DNA of 64,000 bases from Kutzneria kofuensis (GCF_014203355.1 NZ_JACHIR010000001.1:6264038-6328037), one strand, 5' to 3'. Counted from the first letter of the stretch, positions 51,960 to 61,426 are shown. Notes: generated by a model not told the origin, from the sequence alone. Program-made: numbers and translations.

Positions 51960-52658
51960 GTGCGGGTACTGCTGGTCGAGGACGACGACCGGGTCGCCGA
52001 GGCGCTGCTGCCGGCCCTGGCCAGGCGGGGGCTGACGGTGGAGCGGCTGGCCACCGGGCGTGGCGTGCTCGATCGCCTCACCGGTGTCGACGTCGTGCTG
52101 CTCGACCTCGGCCTGCCCGACATCGACGGGATCACGCTGTGCCGGCAGATCAGGGCCGCCAGCGACGTGGCGATCATCGTGGTGTCGGCTCGCGGCGAGG
52201 TGGACGACCGGATCCTCGGTCTGCACGCGGGGGCCGACGACTACCTGGTCAAGCCGTACGACGTGGGCGAGCTGGTGGCCCGGGTGCACGCGGTGCGGCG
52301 CCGGCGCGGCGACGCGGTGCCCGGCGCCGGCGGCGGCACCGCGGGCGTGGTTCAGGTCGGCGACGTCCACATCGACCTGGTGCGTCACCAGGTGACGGTG
52401 GGCGACGAGCCGATCACCCTGTCCCGCAAGGAGTTCCAGGTGCTGGCGCTGGTGGTTGGCGCGGGCGGCGCGGTGTGCACCCGGGAGCGGATCATCGCCG
52501 AGGTGTGGGGGCGCAGCTGGGCCGGCGCGAACCGGACGCTGGACGTGCACGTGGCCACGCTGCGCACCAAGCTGGGCCGGCCGGCGCTGGTGGAGACCGT
52601 GCGCGGCGTCGGCTACCGGCTGACCGCCGACGGGCACGCCGGGGCCGGAGCCAACTGA
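51960..52658 (+). CDS. OmpR-family response regulator
   Basis: 232 aa from GTG 51960 (GGGGAG 9 nt upstream). Receiver domain: VRVLLVEDDDRVAEALL, phospho-acceptor at about D49 (VVLLDLGLPDIDG), VSARGE and the Lys of DDYLVKPYDVGELVARV. The winged-helix output domain includes TLSRKEFQVLALVVGAGGAV and TVRGVGYRL. The kinase gene starts 1 nt after its stop. Nearby targets could be gluABCD or the TAXI gene. Confidence 0.9.
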   Translation: MRVLLVEDDDRVAEALLPALARRGLTVERLATGRGVLDRLTGVDVVLLDLGLPDIDGITLCRQIRAASDVAIIVVSARGEVDDRILGLHAGADDYLVKPYDVGELVARVHAVRRRRGDAVPGAGGGTAGVVQVGDVHIDLVRHQVTVGDEPITLSRKEFQVLALVVGAGGAVCTRERIIAEVWGRSWAGANRTLDVHVATLRTKLGRPALVETVRGVGYRLTADGHAGAGAN

Positions 52659-52659
52659 G

Positions 52660-54063
52660 GTGCGCACCCGGCTGCTCGGCAGCTTCGTCACCGTCGTCGC
52701 GATCCTGGTGCTGGGCCTGGGGATTCCGCTGGCGCTGACGTTCGCCCAGAACTTCCAGAGCGTGCTGTTCGTGGACCGGGCGGCCGACACCAGCCGGTAC
52801 GCGTCGCTGTCGCAGCGGCTGCTGGAGCAGGGCGCCGACGACCCCGGCCTGGACAACCAGCTGAAGAGCTACCGCGACGTGTACGACATCGCCGTCGCCG
52901 TGTTCGACCGTGGCGACCAGGCGCCCGACGGGTCGTTCCGGGCGCTGGCCCAGGCCGGGTCGCGGATCGACCCGACCGACGCGATCGTGCGCGAGGACCT
53001 GGTGAACGCCCGCGCCGGCCGCGGCACCCAGCAGGGGGCGCTGCTGATGCCGTGGAACGGCGCGCCGATGGTGGTCGCCGAGCCGGTGCTGGTCAACGGC
53101 GAGGTGCGCGGCGTGGTCGTCACGTCGTCGCCGACCGACCGCACCCGGACGCTGATCTGGCTGTCCTGGGCGGCGATCCTCGTCGGCGGCGTGCTGGCGG
53201 TGGGGCTGGCCGTGCTGGTGGCGCTGCCGCTGGTGCGCTGGATGCTGCGGCCGGTTCTGTTGCTGGACAACGCGACCGCCGCGCTGCTGCCGGCGATCGT
53301 CAACGGGCGCAAGGTGGATCCGGTCGGCGGCGACATCGGGCCGCCCGAGCTGCGCCGGCTCACCCGGTCCTTCGACCAGATGGCCGCCAGCGTCGGCGAC
53401 GTGCTCGCCGCGCAGCGGGCCTTCGTCGCCGACGCGTCGCACCAGCTGCGCAACCCGTTGACGGCGTTGCGGATTCGTCTGTCCAATCTGGAGGGACACG
53501 TCGATCCGGACGTGCAGGAGCAGCAGTCGGCCGCGCTGGAGGAGGCCGACCGGCTCAACCGGATCCTGGACGAGCTGCTGGCGATGGCCCGCGCCGAATC
53601 CTCTTCGGTCGATCCCGTTCCCGTTGACGTGGACCAGGTTGTGACCGCGCGACTGCGGGCCTGGCAGGCCGTGGCGACGGCCAAGGGGGTCGCGCTGGTG
53701 CTGGACGGCGAACCCGGCGGCACCGCGCTCGCCCCGCCGCGCGGCGTCGAGACCGTGCTGGATGCGTTGCTGGACAACGCGTTGAAGTTCACCGGCGACG
53801 ACACGCTCGTGACGGTCGAGGTGCACCGCCGGGACGGCCGGGTGCGGCTGGCCGTCCGGGATCACGGGCCCGGGCTGCAGCCCGAGGAACTGGAGCGGGC
53901 GACCGACCGGTTCTGGCGCAGCGCCGCCCACCAGAACGTCCGCGGCTCGGGGCTCGGGCTGGCGATCGTCCGGCTGATCGTGGAACGGGTCGGCGGCACC
54001 GTCGAGCTGGACCTGCCCGAGGGCGGCGGCCTGCGGGTCGCCTTCGACGTGCCGGCGATCTGA
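52660..54063 (+). CDS. Sensor histidine kinase
   Basis: 467 aa. TM1 (VTVVAILVLGLGIPLALTFA) and TM2 (LIWLSWAAILVGGVLAVGLA) flank an extracellular sensor of about 120 aa. A HAMP linker follows, then HisKA with FVADASHQLRNPLTALRIR (H at about 261) and HATPase_c boxes DNALKF, VRDHGPGLQPEE and GSGLGLAIVRLIV. It signals to the OmpR regulator just upstream. The convergent TAXI binding-protein gene next door suggests that a carboxylate or amino-acid ligand may be sensed (inference). Confidence 0.9.
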   Translation: MRTRLLGSFVTVVAILVLGLGIPLALTFAQNFQSVLFVDRAADTSRYASLSQRLLEQGADDPGLDNQLKSYRDVYDIAVAVFDRGDQAPDGSFRALAQAGSRIDPTDAIVREDLVNARAGRGTQQGALLMPWNGAPMVVAEPVLVNGEVRGVVVTSSPTDRTRTLIWLSWAAILVGGVLAVGLAVLVALPLVRWMLRPVLLLDNATAALLPAIVNGRKVDPVGGDIGPPELRRLTRSFDQMAASVGDVLAAQRAFVADASHQLRNPLTALRIRLSNLEGHVDPDVQEQQSAALEEADRLNRILDELLAMARAESSSVDPVPVDVDQVVTARLRAWQAVATAKGVALVLDGEPGGTALAPPRGVETVLDALLDNALKFTGDDTLVTVEVHRRDGRVRLAVRDHGPGLQPEELERATDRFWRSAAHQNVRGSGLGLAIVRLIVERVGGTVELDLPEGGGLRVAFDVPAI

Positions 54064-54118
54064 GGTTGGGAACGGACCATTCCTCAACTCCGAGTAGAGG
54101 AACGGTCCTTTCCGAACC
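54064..54118. terminator. Bidirectional terminator between kinase and TAXI genes
   Basis: A 22-nt arm beginning GGTTGGGAACGGACCATTCC (54064-54085) and its near-complement (54097-54118) form a long stem with an 11-nt loop. The two flanking stop codons lie within 3 nt of the stem on both sides. Confidence 0.75.
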
Positions 54119-55069
54119 TCAGACCTTCGCGCTCCGGTAGTACTCCATGGCGCCGTCGTGCAGCGGGATCGGCAGCGTCTCGATGGCCGACCGGCGGTCG
54201 ATCAGCTGCGCGGTCAGCGCGATGACCTGGTTGGAGTCCGTGGCCAGCTCGGGCTGGACGTCGAACAGCACGCGCAGCAGCGCCTCGGCCTCGTCCGCCG
54301 GCATGTCCGCGCGAACCATCAGCAGGTTGTGCACGGCCAGCGTGCTCACCGGCTTGTCGCCCTGCTTCAGCTGCGGATACGCGGTCCCGGGCACCGTCTC
54401 CACGTTGTAGTAGGTCAGGTTCTTCACGTTCACCGTGCTCAGGTCGAGCATGCGCAGCTGGTCCGGGTGGGCCTTCAGCGTGGCGGTGATGTCCGGCGTC
54501 GGCAGGCCGCCGGACCAGAACAGCGCGTCGCGCTGGCCGGCGACCAGGTAGGCCAGCGAGTCGTGCAGCGTGTCCGTGTGGTAGTCCGGGCTCTTGTCGG
54601 GCAGCCCGGCGGCGGTCAGCAGGTTCGTGGCCACGACCTTGACGCCGGAGTTCTCGCTGCCGATGGACACCGGCCGGCCGCGCAGGTCGGACAGCGCCGT
54701 GATCGGGGAGTTGTCGCGGACCAGGACCTGGATGTAGTCGTCGTAGATGCGGGCCAGCGCGCGCAGCCCGGCCGAGGCGTCCTTGTTCGAGGCGGCGTCG
54801 GCGGCCACGAAGCCCACGTCGGCGTGGTTGCCCCGCAGCGCGTCCAGGTTCGCCACCGAGCCGGACGTCGGCAGCACGCTGGTGGTCACGCCGAGCTGGT
54901 CGTGCCACACCGAGGCCAGCTTCGAGCCCAGCGTGAAGTACACGCCGCCGGTGCCGCCGGTGGCCACCCGCAGCGGCGTCCCGGACAGGCTGGAACCGCA
55001 GCCGGCCAGCGCCGGGGCGGCCAGCGAAGCGGCCCCTAGCATGATCAGGGCCCGTCGTGTCAGTGGCAC
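54119..55069 (-). CDS. TAXI family TRAP-type solute-binding lipoprotein
   Basis: 316 aa. Signal peptide with lipobox LAGC (about 20-23) and a possible RR pair at the start ([20 protein letters not shown]). TAXI-family features: [40 protein letters not shown] and [24 protein letters not shown] proteins normally deliver ligands to TRAP permeases, but no TRAP membrane gene is nearby. A CAGGAT hexamer 6 nt before GTG 55069 suggests leaderless expression. The neighbouring two-component system may use it as a ligand-binding accessory. Confidence 0.87.
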   Translation of the reverse strand: MPLTRRALIMLGAASLAAPALAGCGSSLSGTPLRVATGGTGGVYFTLGSKLASVWHDQLGVTTSVLPTSGSVANLDALRGNHADVGFVAADAASNKDASAGLRALARIYDDYIQVLVRDNSPITALSDLRGRPVSIGSENSGVKVVATNLLTAAGLPDKSPDYHTDTLHDSLAYLVAGQRDALFWSGGLPTPDITATLKAHPDQLRMLDLSTVNVKNLTYYNVETVPGTAYPQLKQGDKPVSTLAVHNLLMVRADMPADEAEALLRVLFDVQPELATDSNQVIALTAQLIDRRSAIETLPIPLHDGAMEYYRSAKV

Positions 55070-55136
55070 CTGTCCATCCTGCCAGCAGGGGGTTCTACGC
55101 TGGGACGGAGCGGGTCGTCGGGAAGAGGTAGGGGCA

Positions 55137-56600
55137 GTGACACGGAGTTACGAGATTCGCACGTTCGGTTGCCAGATGAACGTGCACGACTCCGAGCGGC
55201 TGGCCGGCATGCTCGAAGACGCCGGCTACACGCCCGCGCCCGACGGCGCCGCGCCCGACCTGGTCGTGTTCAACACGTGCGCGGTCCGGGAGAACGCCGA
55301 CAACAAGCTCTACGGCACCCTCGGCCACATGCGGCCGCTCAAGACCGCCAACCCGGACATGCAGGTCGCGGTCGGCGGCTGCCTCGCGCAGAAGGACCGC
55401 AGCACCATCGTCGAGCGCGCGCCGTGGGTGGACGTCGTGTTCGGCACGCACAACATCGGCTCGCTGCCGACGCTGCTGGAGCGCGCCCGGCACAACAACG
55501 AGGCCCAGGTCGAGATCCTGGAGTCGCTGGAGACCTTCCCGTCAACGCTGCCGGCCCGCCGCGACTCCGCCTACTCGGGCTGGGTGTCGATCTCCGTCGG
55601 CTGCAACAACACCTGCACCTTCTGCATCGTTCCGTCGTTGCGGGGCAAGGAGAAGGACCGCCGCCCCGGCGACGTGCTGGCCGAGGTGCAGGCCCTGGTC
55701 GACGAGGGCGTGCTGGAGGTGACGCTGCTCGGGCAGAACGTCAACTCCTACGGCGTCGAGTTCGGCGACCGGCTGGCGTTCGGAAAGCTGCTGCGGTCGG
55801 CCGGGCAGATCGACGGGCTGGAGCGGATCCGGTTCACCTCGCCGCACCCCAAGGACTTCACCGACGACGTGATCGCCGCGATGGCCGAGACGCCCGCCGT
55901 CTGCCACCAGCTGCACATGCCGCTGCAGTCCGGTTCGGACCGGTTGCTGAAGGAGATGCGGCGGTCCTACCGGACCGACAAGTACCTGGGCATTCTCGAC
56001 AAGGTGCGGGCCGCCATGCCCGACGCCGCGATCACCACCGACATCATCGTCGGCTTCCCCGGCGAGACCGAGGAGGACTTCCAGGGCACGCTGGACGTGG
56101 TGCGGGAGGCCCGGTTCGCCAGCGCCTTCACCTTCCAGTACTCCAAGCGCCCCGGCACGCCCGCCGCCGAGATGGACGGGCAGCTGCCCAAGGAGGTCGT
56201 GCAGGAGCGCTTCGACCGGCTGATCGCCGTGCAGGAGGAGAACTCGCTGGCCGGCAACCAGGCGCAGGTCGGCCGCGAGGTCGAGGTGCTGGTGGCCCAT
56301 GGCGAGGGCCGGCGGGACGGCGAGACGCAGCGGATGAGCGGCCGGGCCCGTGACGGGCGGCTGGTGCACTTCGCCGCGACACCGGGGGTTCGGGCCGGCG
56401 ACGTCGTGAACACCGTCGTGACGTATGCCGCGCCGCACTACCTGGTCGCCGACGGGGCCATCGTCGCCCACCGGCGGACCAGGGCGGGGGACAACACCGA
56501 GGCCGGTTTGCGGCCCAAGACCTCGGGGGTCAGCCTGGGGCTGCCCTCGTTCGGCACGCCGGCCCCGCTCGCGCCGGCGGGAGGATGTGCGATCCAGTGA
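55137..56600 (+). CDS. miaB: tRNA-2-methylthio-N6-dimethylallyladenosine synthase
   Basis: 487 aa from GTG 55137 (AGAGGTAGGGG upstream). N-terminal MTTase domain: [38 protein letters not shown] and VGGCLAQKD supply the auxiliary cluster Cys. The radical SAM domain has [18 protein letters not shown] (CxxxCxxC). A TRAM domain is at the C-terminus. It methylthiolates i6A37 made by MiaA, whose gene lies 2.9 kb downstream. Confidence 0.95.
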   Translation: MTRSYEIRTFGCQMNVHDSERLAGMLEDAGYTPAPDGAAPDLVVFNTCAVRENADNKLYGTLGHMRPLKTANPDMQVAVGGCLAQKDRSTIVERAPWVDVVFGTHNIGSLPTLLERARHNNEAQVEILESLETFPSTLPARRDSAYSGWVSISVGCNNTCTFCIVPSLRGKEKDRRPGDVLAEVQALVDEGVLEVTLLGQNVNSYGVEFGDRLAFGKLLRSAGQIDGLERIRFTSPHPKDFTDDVIAAMAETPAVCHQLHMPLQSGSDRLLKEMRRSYRTDKYLGILDKVRAAMPDAAITTDIIVGFPGETEEDFQGTLDVVREARFASAFTFQYSKRPGTPAAEMDGQLPKEVVQERFDRLIAVQEENSLAGNQAQVGREVEVLVAHGEGRRDGETQRMSGRARDGRLVHFAATPGVRAGDVVNTVVTYAAPHYLVADGAIVAHRRTRAGDNTEAGLRPKTSGVSLGLPSFGTPAPLAPAGGCAIQ

Positions 56601-57100
56601 CTGACGACTTGTCCGACCTTCAGGTCGAGGTGCCCAAGGCCCCGCGCCGCGCGTTCCGCCAGATCGACCCCGGCGCCCGCGCCCTCGTGGTCGCCGTCTG
56701 CGTGATGCTCATGCTGGTGGCGGCGCTGCTGCCCTGGGTCGAGGGTGCCAGCGGCTGGCAGATCCTGTTCGGCCTCGCGCCCAAGGGGACGGTGATCGGC
56801 CTCGTGCCGATCCTCTTCGTCGTCTGCTCCACGCTGTTCGGCGTGCTGATCTCCGGGGCCGCCCTGGTGACCCGCCTGTGGGCGCTGGCCTTCGCCTCCG
56901 CCGCGGGCTGTGGCTTCAGCCTGATCATCGCGCTGCTAGCCGTGTGGTCCCAGCAGTCGACGTCCAGCCACGAACCGGGCCCCGGCCCGGGCATCGGCAT
57001 CATCCTGGCGCTGCTGACCCTGATCGTGCTGACCTTCCAGTGGGTCAAGCTGACTCTGTTTTCGGCGCCGCCTTCGGCGTCGCGGCTCGGCCGCTCGTGA
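56597..57100 (+). CDS. Conserved transmembrane protein (Rv2732c-like position)
   Basis: 167 aa from GTG 56597, overlapping the miaB stop (GTGA); ATG 56585 is an alternative start. Four hydrophobic segments ([80 protein letters not shown]). It occupies the place of M. tuberculosis Rv2732c downstream of miaB. Function unknown. Its last codons form part of the left arm of palindrome C2. Confidence 0.8.
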   Translation: MTDDLSDLQVEVPKAPRRAFRQIDPGARALVVAVCVMLMLVAALLPWVEGASGWQILFGLAPKGTVIGLVPILFVVCSTLFGVLISGAALVTRLWALAFASAAGCGFSLIIALLAVWSQQSTSSHEPGPGPGIGIILALLTLIVLTFQWVKLTLFSAPPSASRLGRS

Positions 57101-57210
57101 CCGGTGCCTTCCCTGGCCGGATTTAACCCGCCGCATCGGCTGGGTGGTGGGTTGCGTCGGGTGGCGGCGGGTGAAATCCGGCGACTGTCCAGGCACCGGC
57201 GCGGCCGAGC
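57085..57210. repeat. 126-bp palindromic element, copy C2, overlapping a gene end
   Basis: The outer arms GCTCGGCCGC / GCGGCCGAGC, then CCGGTGCCT / AGGCACCGG, then GGCCGGATTT / AAATCCGGC, surround a CCGCCGC / GCGGCGG core. It shares GTGCCTTCCCT and TCCAGGCACCGGCGCGGCC with C1 at 49839. The arms differ by paired changes (CGAGGCCGC/GCGGCCTCG in C1, CTCGGCCGC/GCGGCCGAG here). The left arm includes the last five codons and stop of the upstream gene. Confidence 0.8.
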
Positions 57211-57244
57211 GTTCGCCTGAGTTGCCGGGTCGGCTGAGCGCAAA

Positions 57245-57281
57245 GCTGAGGCCCCGCCGGATCGTCCGGCGGGGCCTCAGC
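57245..57281 (-). terminator. Terminator of the DUF349 gene
   Basis: GCTGAGGCCCCGCCGGA and its exact complement form a 17-bp stem with a 3-nt loop, starting 7 nt after the stop codon. TTTG follows on the reverse strand. Confidence 0.85.
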
Positions 57282-57288
57282 CTTTGAC

Positions 57289-58665
57289 TCAGCGGGTCGC
57301 TACGGCCTGCTCGGCCGCGGCCAGCCACTCGCGCCACTGCGCCGCCTGCGCCTCGGCCTGCTCGGCGCGGCGCTTGTCGCCGGCCGACCGGGCCTTGGCG
57401 GCCTGCGCCTCGAACTGGTTGACGCGCTCGCGGAACTGCGCCACCCGGGCCTCGGCCTCCGGGTCGGTGCGGCGCCACTGGGCGTCGACCGCGCCGCGGA
57501 CCTTCTCCTCGACGGCCCGCAGCCGACCCTCCAGCTCACGCACCCGCTCGCGCGGCACCTTGCCGATCTGGTCCCAGCGCTCCTGCAGCTTGTACAGCGC
57601 GGACCGGGCCGCCTCCAGCCCCGCCGACGGGTCGATGCTCTCGGCCTCGGCCAGCAGCTCCTCCTTGAGCTTGGCGTTCTGGCCGAACTCGGCGTCCCGT
57701 TCGTCGAACGCCGCGGACCGGCGCGCGAAGAACTTGTCCTGCGCGGCCCGGAACGCCTGCCACAGCGCGTCGTCGGACTCCTTGGGAGCGCGGCCGGCGG
57801 CCTTCCACTCCACCATCAGTTCCTTGTAGCGCCCGGCGGTGACGCCCCAGTCGTCCGAGGTGGACAGCTGCTCGGCCTCGTCGACCAGCTCCTGCTTGCG
57901 CGTCTTGGCCGACGCCCGCTGCCGGTCCAGGTCCGCGAAGTGCGCGCCCCGACGCCGGTTGAAGGCGTCCCGCGCCTTGGAGAACCGGCGCCACAGCTGC
58001 TCGTCGGTCTTGCGGTCGACGCCGCGGATGGTCTTCCACTCGTCGAGGATGGCCCGCAGTCGGTCGCCGGCGGCCTTCCACTGGGTCGACTCGTTGGCCA
58101 GCGTCTCGGCCTCCTCGACCAGCGTCTGCTTGCGCGCGGCCGACTCGGCGCGGGCCGCTTCGCGGGCCACCTTCGCCTTGTCCACGGCCTTCTCGGCGCT
58201 GGCGATCACGAAGTCCACGCGGGCGCTCAGCGCCGCGAGGTCACCGACCACGGCGGCGTTCACCAGGCCGTCGCGGACGTGCTTGGCGCTGGTCAGCGCC
58301 TGCTTCGGGTCGCCGGCACCGGAGCGCAGCCGCGCCTCCAGCAGCTCGACCTCGGTGCGCATGTCGTCGAAGCGGCGGGCGAAGTGGGCCAGCCCCTCGG
58401 CGGGCTCGCCGGCCTGCCACGAGCCGACCTCGCGCTCACCGCCCTCGGCCTTGACGTACACCTTGCCGGCTTCGTCCACCCGGCCCCACCGGGTCGGATC
58501 ATCCGAGGCGACGGGCACCGCGGGCGGAGTGGACCCCGCCGGGTCGGCCCCACCCGAATTGGACTGGCCCGCCTCGTCCCGCGGCGCCGCAACCACCTCC
58601 GTGGCCACCTGGCCCGCAGTCGCCTGCTCAACCCCGTCCACCGGGGCCGTCTCCTGGTCCGTCAT
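57289..58665 (-). CDS. DUF349 repeat protein
   Basis: 458 aa from ATG 58665 (GGAGG upstream). An acidic, disordered N-terminus of about 60 aa is followed by about four helical DUF349 repeats with the pattern W-K-x(2)-(G)-x(n)-D-x-L-W-x-x-F (LANESTQWKAAGDRLRAILD, TDEQLWRRFSKARDAFNRRR, VEWKAAGRAPKESDDALWQA). Long coiled coils fill the rest. It is cytoplasmic and the function is unsettled; the family has been linked to RNA/DNA handling and chaperone-like roles in other phyla. The location between miaB and miaA is conserved in actinobacteria. Confidence 0.88.
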   Translation of the reverse strand: MTDQETAPVDGVEQATAGQVATEVVAAPRDEAGQSNSGGADPAGSTPPAVPVASDDPTRWGRVDEAGKVYVKAEGGEREVGSWQAGEPAEGLAHFARRFDDMRTEVELLEARLRSGAGDPKQALTSAKHVRDGLVNAAVVGDLAALSARVDFVIASAEKAVDKAKVAREAARAESAARKQTLVEEAETLANESTQWKAAGDRLRAILDEWKTIRGVDRKTDEQLWRRFSKARDAFNRRRGAHFADLDRQRASAKTRKQELVDEAEQLSTSDDWGVTAGRYKELMVEWKAAGRAPKESDDALWQAFRAAQDKFFARRSAAFDERDAEFGQNAKLKEELLAEAESIDPSAGLEAARSALYKLQERWDQIGKVPRERVRELEGRLRAVEEKVRGAVDAQWRRTDPEAEARVAQFRERVNQFEAQAAKARSAGDKRRAEQAEAQAAQWREWLAAAEQAVATR

Positions 58666-58828
58666 CGCCGGCTTCCTCCTCGCCTGCCACCATGAGCTCG
58701 CGCCGAGGCGCGAGCGCCCCGCACACAGGCGAGGCCCAAACGACCGGGTACTCCGAACGCGTGGTTCGAATACCTTCGCCGGGCATTCAAACAGGTCAGG
58801 GCTCGGCTTGGTACTCCGAGTCGGCAGG

Positions 58829-58834
58829 TAGCGT
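58829..58834 (+). promoter_or_regulatory. -10 element of leaderless promoter for the extradiol-like gene
   Basis: TAGCGT, 8 nt, GTG 58843. GGTACTCCGA words recur at 58748 and 58810 in the same divergent region. Confidence 0.45.
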
Positions 58835-58842
58835 GCCGTATC

Positions 58843-59550
58843 GTGATCGTAGGCGTTGCCGTGGTGCCCCATCCGCCCCTGCTGGTACCCGAACTGGTGG
58901 CCGGCGCGGTGGCCGAGACGGAGGCGGTCAGACGCGCCTGTGTGGCCGCCGGCAAGCGGCTCGCGGCGCTCAGCCGGGACTGGCTGGCGATCGCCGGCGA
59001 TCCCCATTTCCACGGTCTGACCAGCGCGGACGCCGTCGGCACCTTTCGCGGCTACGGCGTCGACAAGATCGTTTCGCTGGCCGAGGGCGCCGGTGCGGAC
59101 GACGTCGATCCGGGACTGCCGCTGCCCGTGCTGGCCGCCGGCTGGCTGCGGGAGCAGGCCGGGGCGGCGCGAGTGGTCGTGCAGACGATCGATCCTGTGG
59201 GTTCGGTGAACGACAGCAAGCGAGTGGGTGAACGACTGGCCCGGCAGGACCGGCCGGTCGGCCTGCTCGTGCTGGGGGACGGGTCGAGCCGGCACCCCGG
59301 GCCCTCCGGCCACCCCGACGAGCGATCCGTCGGCTACGACCTGGGCGTCCGTGAGGCGCTGGCGACCGCCGACCTGGACGCCCTGCTCGGTCTCGACGTG
59401 GAGTTGGCCGCCGAGCTGAACGTGTCGGGCCGGGCGGCGTGGCAGGCGCTCGCCGGGGCGGCCGCCGGTCGGTCGTGGCGGGCCGAGCTGCTGTACTCGG
59501 ACGCCCCGTTCGGCGTCGGGTACCACGTGGCGTGCTGGGAGCCGGCGTGA
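58843..59550 (+). CDS. Class III extradiol dioxygenase-like protein
   Basis: 235 aa from GTG 58843. The N-terminus VGVAVVPHPPLLVPELVAG has the conserved HPP of LigB-type proteins, with GDGSSRHPGPSGHPDE and VGYHVACWEP at the end. The family resembles protocatechuate 4,5-dioxygenase beta subunits, but this miaA-linked actinobacterial group (Rv2728c-like) has no proven reaction. Its stop overlaps the miaA start (GTGA), giving a tightly coupled operon with miaA and dapF. Confidence 0.82.
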   Translation: MIVGVAVVPHPPLLVPELVAGAVAETEAVRRACVAAGKRLAALSRDWLAIAGDPHFHGLTSADAVGTFRGYGVDKIVSLAEGAGADDVDPGLPLPVLAAGWLREQAGAARVVVQTIDPVGSVNDSKRVGERLARQDRPVGLLVLGDGSSRHPGPSGHPDERSVGYDLGVREALATADLDALLGLDVELAAELNVSGRAAWQALAGAAAGRSWRAELLYSDAPFGVGYHVACWEPA

Positions 59551-60446
59551 CCGTGCGGGCCATCGCGGTGGTCGGGCCGACCGCCGCCGGCAAGTCCGAT
59601 CTCGGCGTGGAGCTGGCCCGGCGGTTCGGCGGCGAGGTGATCAACGCCGACGCCATGCAGCTGTACCGGGGCATGGACATCGGGACCGCCAAGCTGTCCG
59701 TCGCCGAGCGGCGGGGCGTGCCGCACCACATGCTGGACGTGCTCGACGTGACCGAGACGGCGTCCGTCGCCGCGTACCAGCGGCAGACGCGGGAGTTGAT
59801 GGAGCGGCTCATCGCCGACGGGGTGACGCCCGTGCTCGTCGGCGGCTCCGGGCTGTACGTGCAGGCCGTGCTCGACGAGCTGGAGTTCCCCGGCACCGAC
59901 CCGGCCGTCCGCTCCCGCCTCGAAGCCGAGCTGGCGGCACTAGGTCCGGTAGCGCTGCACTCCCGTCTAGCAACGCTGGATCCCGTAGCGGCGGCAGCGA
60001 TCCTGTCGTCGAACGGCAGGCGAGTGGTGCGCGCCCTGGAAGTCATCGAGCTCACCGGCCGGCCGTTCTCCGCGACCATGCCCAAGCGCGGCGAGGCCCG
60101 GTACGGGACCGTGCAGATCGGCATCGACCGTGACGTGGCCGAGTTGGACGCCCGCGTCGACCTGCGCGTGCAGGTCATGTTCGATGCCGGTCTCGTCGAC
60201 GAGGTTCGCGCCCTTGAGGCCGTCGGCCTCCGTGACGGCAAAACCGCCTCCCGGGCCCTCGGCTACCAGCAGGTGCTCGCCCACCTCGACGGCTCCTGCG
60301 ACGTCGACACGGCCGCCGAGGAGACCGCCCGCGCCACCCGTCGCTTCGTGCGGAGGCAGCGCTCGTGGTTCCGGCGTGACCAGCGCATCACCTGGTTCGA
60401 CGGCGCCCGGCCCGACCTGGCCGATGCCGTCGGCGCGATACTCTGA
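59547..60446 (+). CDS. miaA: tRNA dimethylallyltransferase
   Basis: 299 aa from GTG 59547. P-loop VVGPTAAGKSDLGVELARRF, INADAMQLYRGMDIGTAK, VPHHMLDVLDV, VLVGGSGLYVQAVLDEL and the C-terminal RQRSWFRRD are all present. It adds the isopentenyl group to A37 of tRNAs reading UNN codons, the substrate of MiaB. Four-nucleotide overlap with the previous gene; dapF starts 5 nt after its stop. A cluster of rare CTA/GTA codons occurs near 59939-59995. Confidence 0.94.
   Translation: MTVRAIAVVGPTAAGKSDLGVELARRFGGEVINADAMQLYRGMDIGTAKLSVAERRGVPHHMLDVLDVTETASVAAYQRQTRELMERLIADGVTPVLVGGSGLYVQAVLDELEFPGTDPAVRSRLEAELAALGPVALHSRLATLDPVAAAAILSSNGRRVVRALEVIELTGRPFSATMPKRGEARYGTVQIGIDRDVAELDARVDLRVQVMFDAGLVDEVRALEAVGLRDGKTASRALGYQQVLAHLDGSCDVDTAAEETARATRRFVRRQRSWFRRDQRITWFDGARPDLADAVGAIL
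60439..60444 (+). promoter_or_regulatory. Internal -10 element before dapF
   Basis: TACTCT, 6 nt, GTG 60451. It overlaps the last codons and stop of miaA and could give dapF its own leaderless transcript. Confidence 0.4.
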
Positions 60447-60450
60447 ACGG

Positions 60451-61266
60451 GTGGGTATCGAGTTCGTCAAGGGACATGGCACCGAGAACGACTTCGTCGT
60501 GCTGCCCGATCCCGACGGCACGCTGGAGCTGACCGAGAGCCGCGTTCAGGCGCTGTGCGACCGCCGCCGCGGGCTCGGCGCCGACGGCGTGCTCCGCGTC
60601 GTGCCCAACAAGGTCTTCCTCGGCGCCGGCGACGGTTGGTTCATGGACTACCGCAACGCCGACGGCTCCATCGCCGAGATGTGCGGCAACGGCGTTCGGG
60701 TTTTCGCCGCCTATCTCGTCGACGCCGGCCTCGCTTCCCCCGGTGAGTTCGTCATCGGCACCCGTGCCGGCGACCGTCCCGTTGTCGTTCACCCCGACGG
60801 CTCCGTCACCGTGCAGATGGGCCCCGCCCGCATCACCGGCGATTCGGTGGCCACCCTCGGCGGCGTCTCCTTCCCCGGCGTCGCCGTCGACGTCGGCAAT
60901 CCGCACCTGGTCTGCGTCACCGACGTCCCCGTCGCTTCGTTGGATCTTTCGGTGGCCCCCGGCCGCGACCAGTCGTTCTTCCCGCACGGCGTCAACGTCG
61001 AGTTCGTCAACCGCCTCGCTCCTGGGGCTTTGGCGATGCGTGTCCACGAGCGTGGCGTCGGCGAGACCCGCTCCTGCGGCACCGGCACCGTCGCCGCCGT
61101 CGCCGCACATCTCCACCTCTCCGGCCTCGCCACCGGCTCGGCCACGGTCGCCATCCCCGGTGGCCAGGTCACCGTCACCATCGGCGACGGCGAAAGCACC
61201 CTCACCGGCCCGGCCGTCCTGGTCGCCCGCGGCGAACTCGGCGACGCCTGGTGGTCCTCGCACTGA
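60451..61266 (+). CDS. dapF: Diaminopimelate epimerase
   Basis: 271 aa from GTG 60451. FVKGHGTENDFVVLPDPDG at the start, the first catalytic Cys in EMCGNGVRVFAAY (about C78) and the second in TRSCGTGTVAAVAA (about C209). It converts LL-DAP to meso-DAP for peptidoglycan and lysine. Last gene of the extradiol-miaA-dapF operon, followed by a strong terminator. Confidence 0.95.
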   Translation: MGIEFVKGHGTENDFVVLPDPDGTLELTESRVQALCDRRRGLGADGVLRVVPNKVFLGAGDGWFMDYRNADGSIAEMCGNGVRVFAAYLVDAGLASPGEFVIGTRAGDRPVVVHPDGSVTVQMGPARITGDSVATLGGVSFPGVAVDVGNPHLVCVTDVPVASLDLSVAPGRDQSFFPHGVNVEFVNRLAPGALAMRVHERGVGETRSCGTGTVAAVAAHLHLSGLATGSATVAIPGGQVTVTIGDGESTLTGPAVLVARGELGDAWWSSH

Positions 61267-61313
61267 CCAGTTTCTGACGGGCGCGTGCGGCTCCTGCACC
61301 GGCCCGACGACGG

Positions 61314-61356
61314 CGACGGGGCCCGCCGGGACTCGATGTCCCGGCAGACCCCGTCG
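61314..61356. terminator. Terminator between dapF and the lamin-tail gene
   Basis: CGACGGGG / CCCCGTCG outer and GCCGGGAC / GTCCCGGC inner stems around a 5-nt loop, with TTGT after the stem on the forward strand. It lies between convergent genes. Confidence 0.7.
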
Positions 61357-61426
61357 TTGTCGGTGACCACTGGTGTTCGACCGGCGAGTTGCCCGGTCGT
61401 CATCCGGTCAGCGGTCGGTGGGCACG

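Noticed and set aside
58740-58790. Possible tRNA T-arm (GGTTCGAATACC)
   Set aside because: No matching acceptor, D or anticodon arms around it; it lies in the divergent promoter region of the DUF349 and extradiol-like genes.
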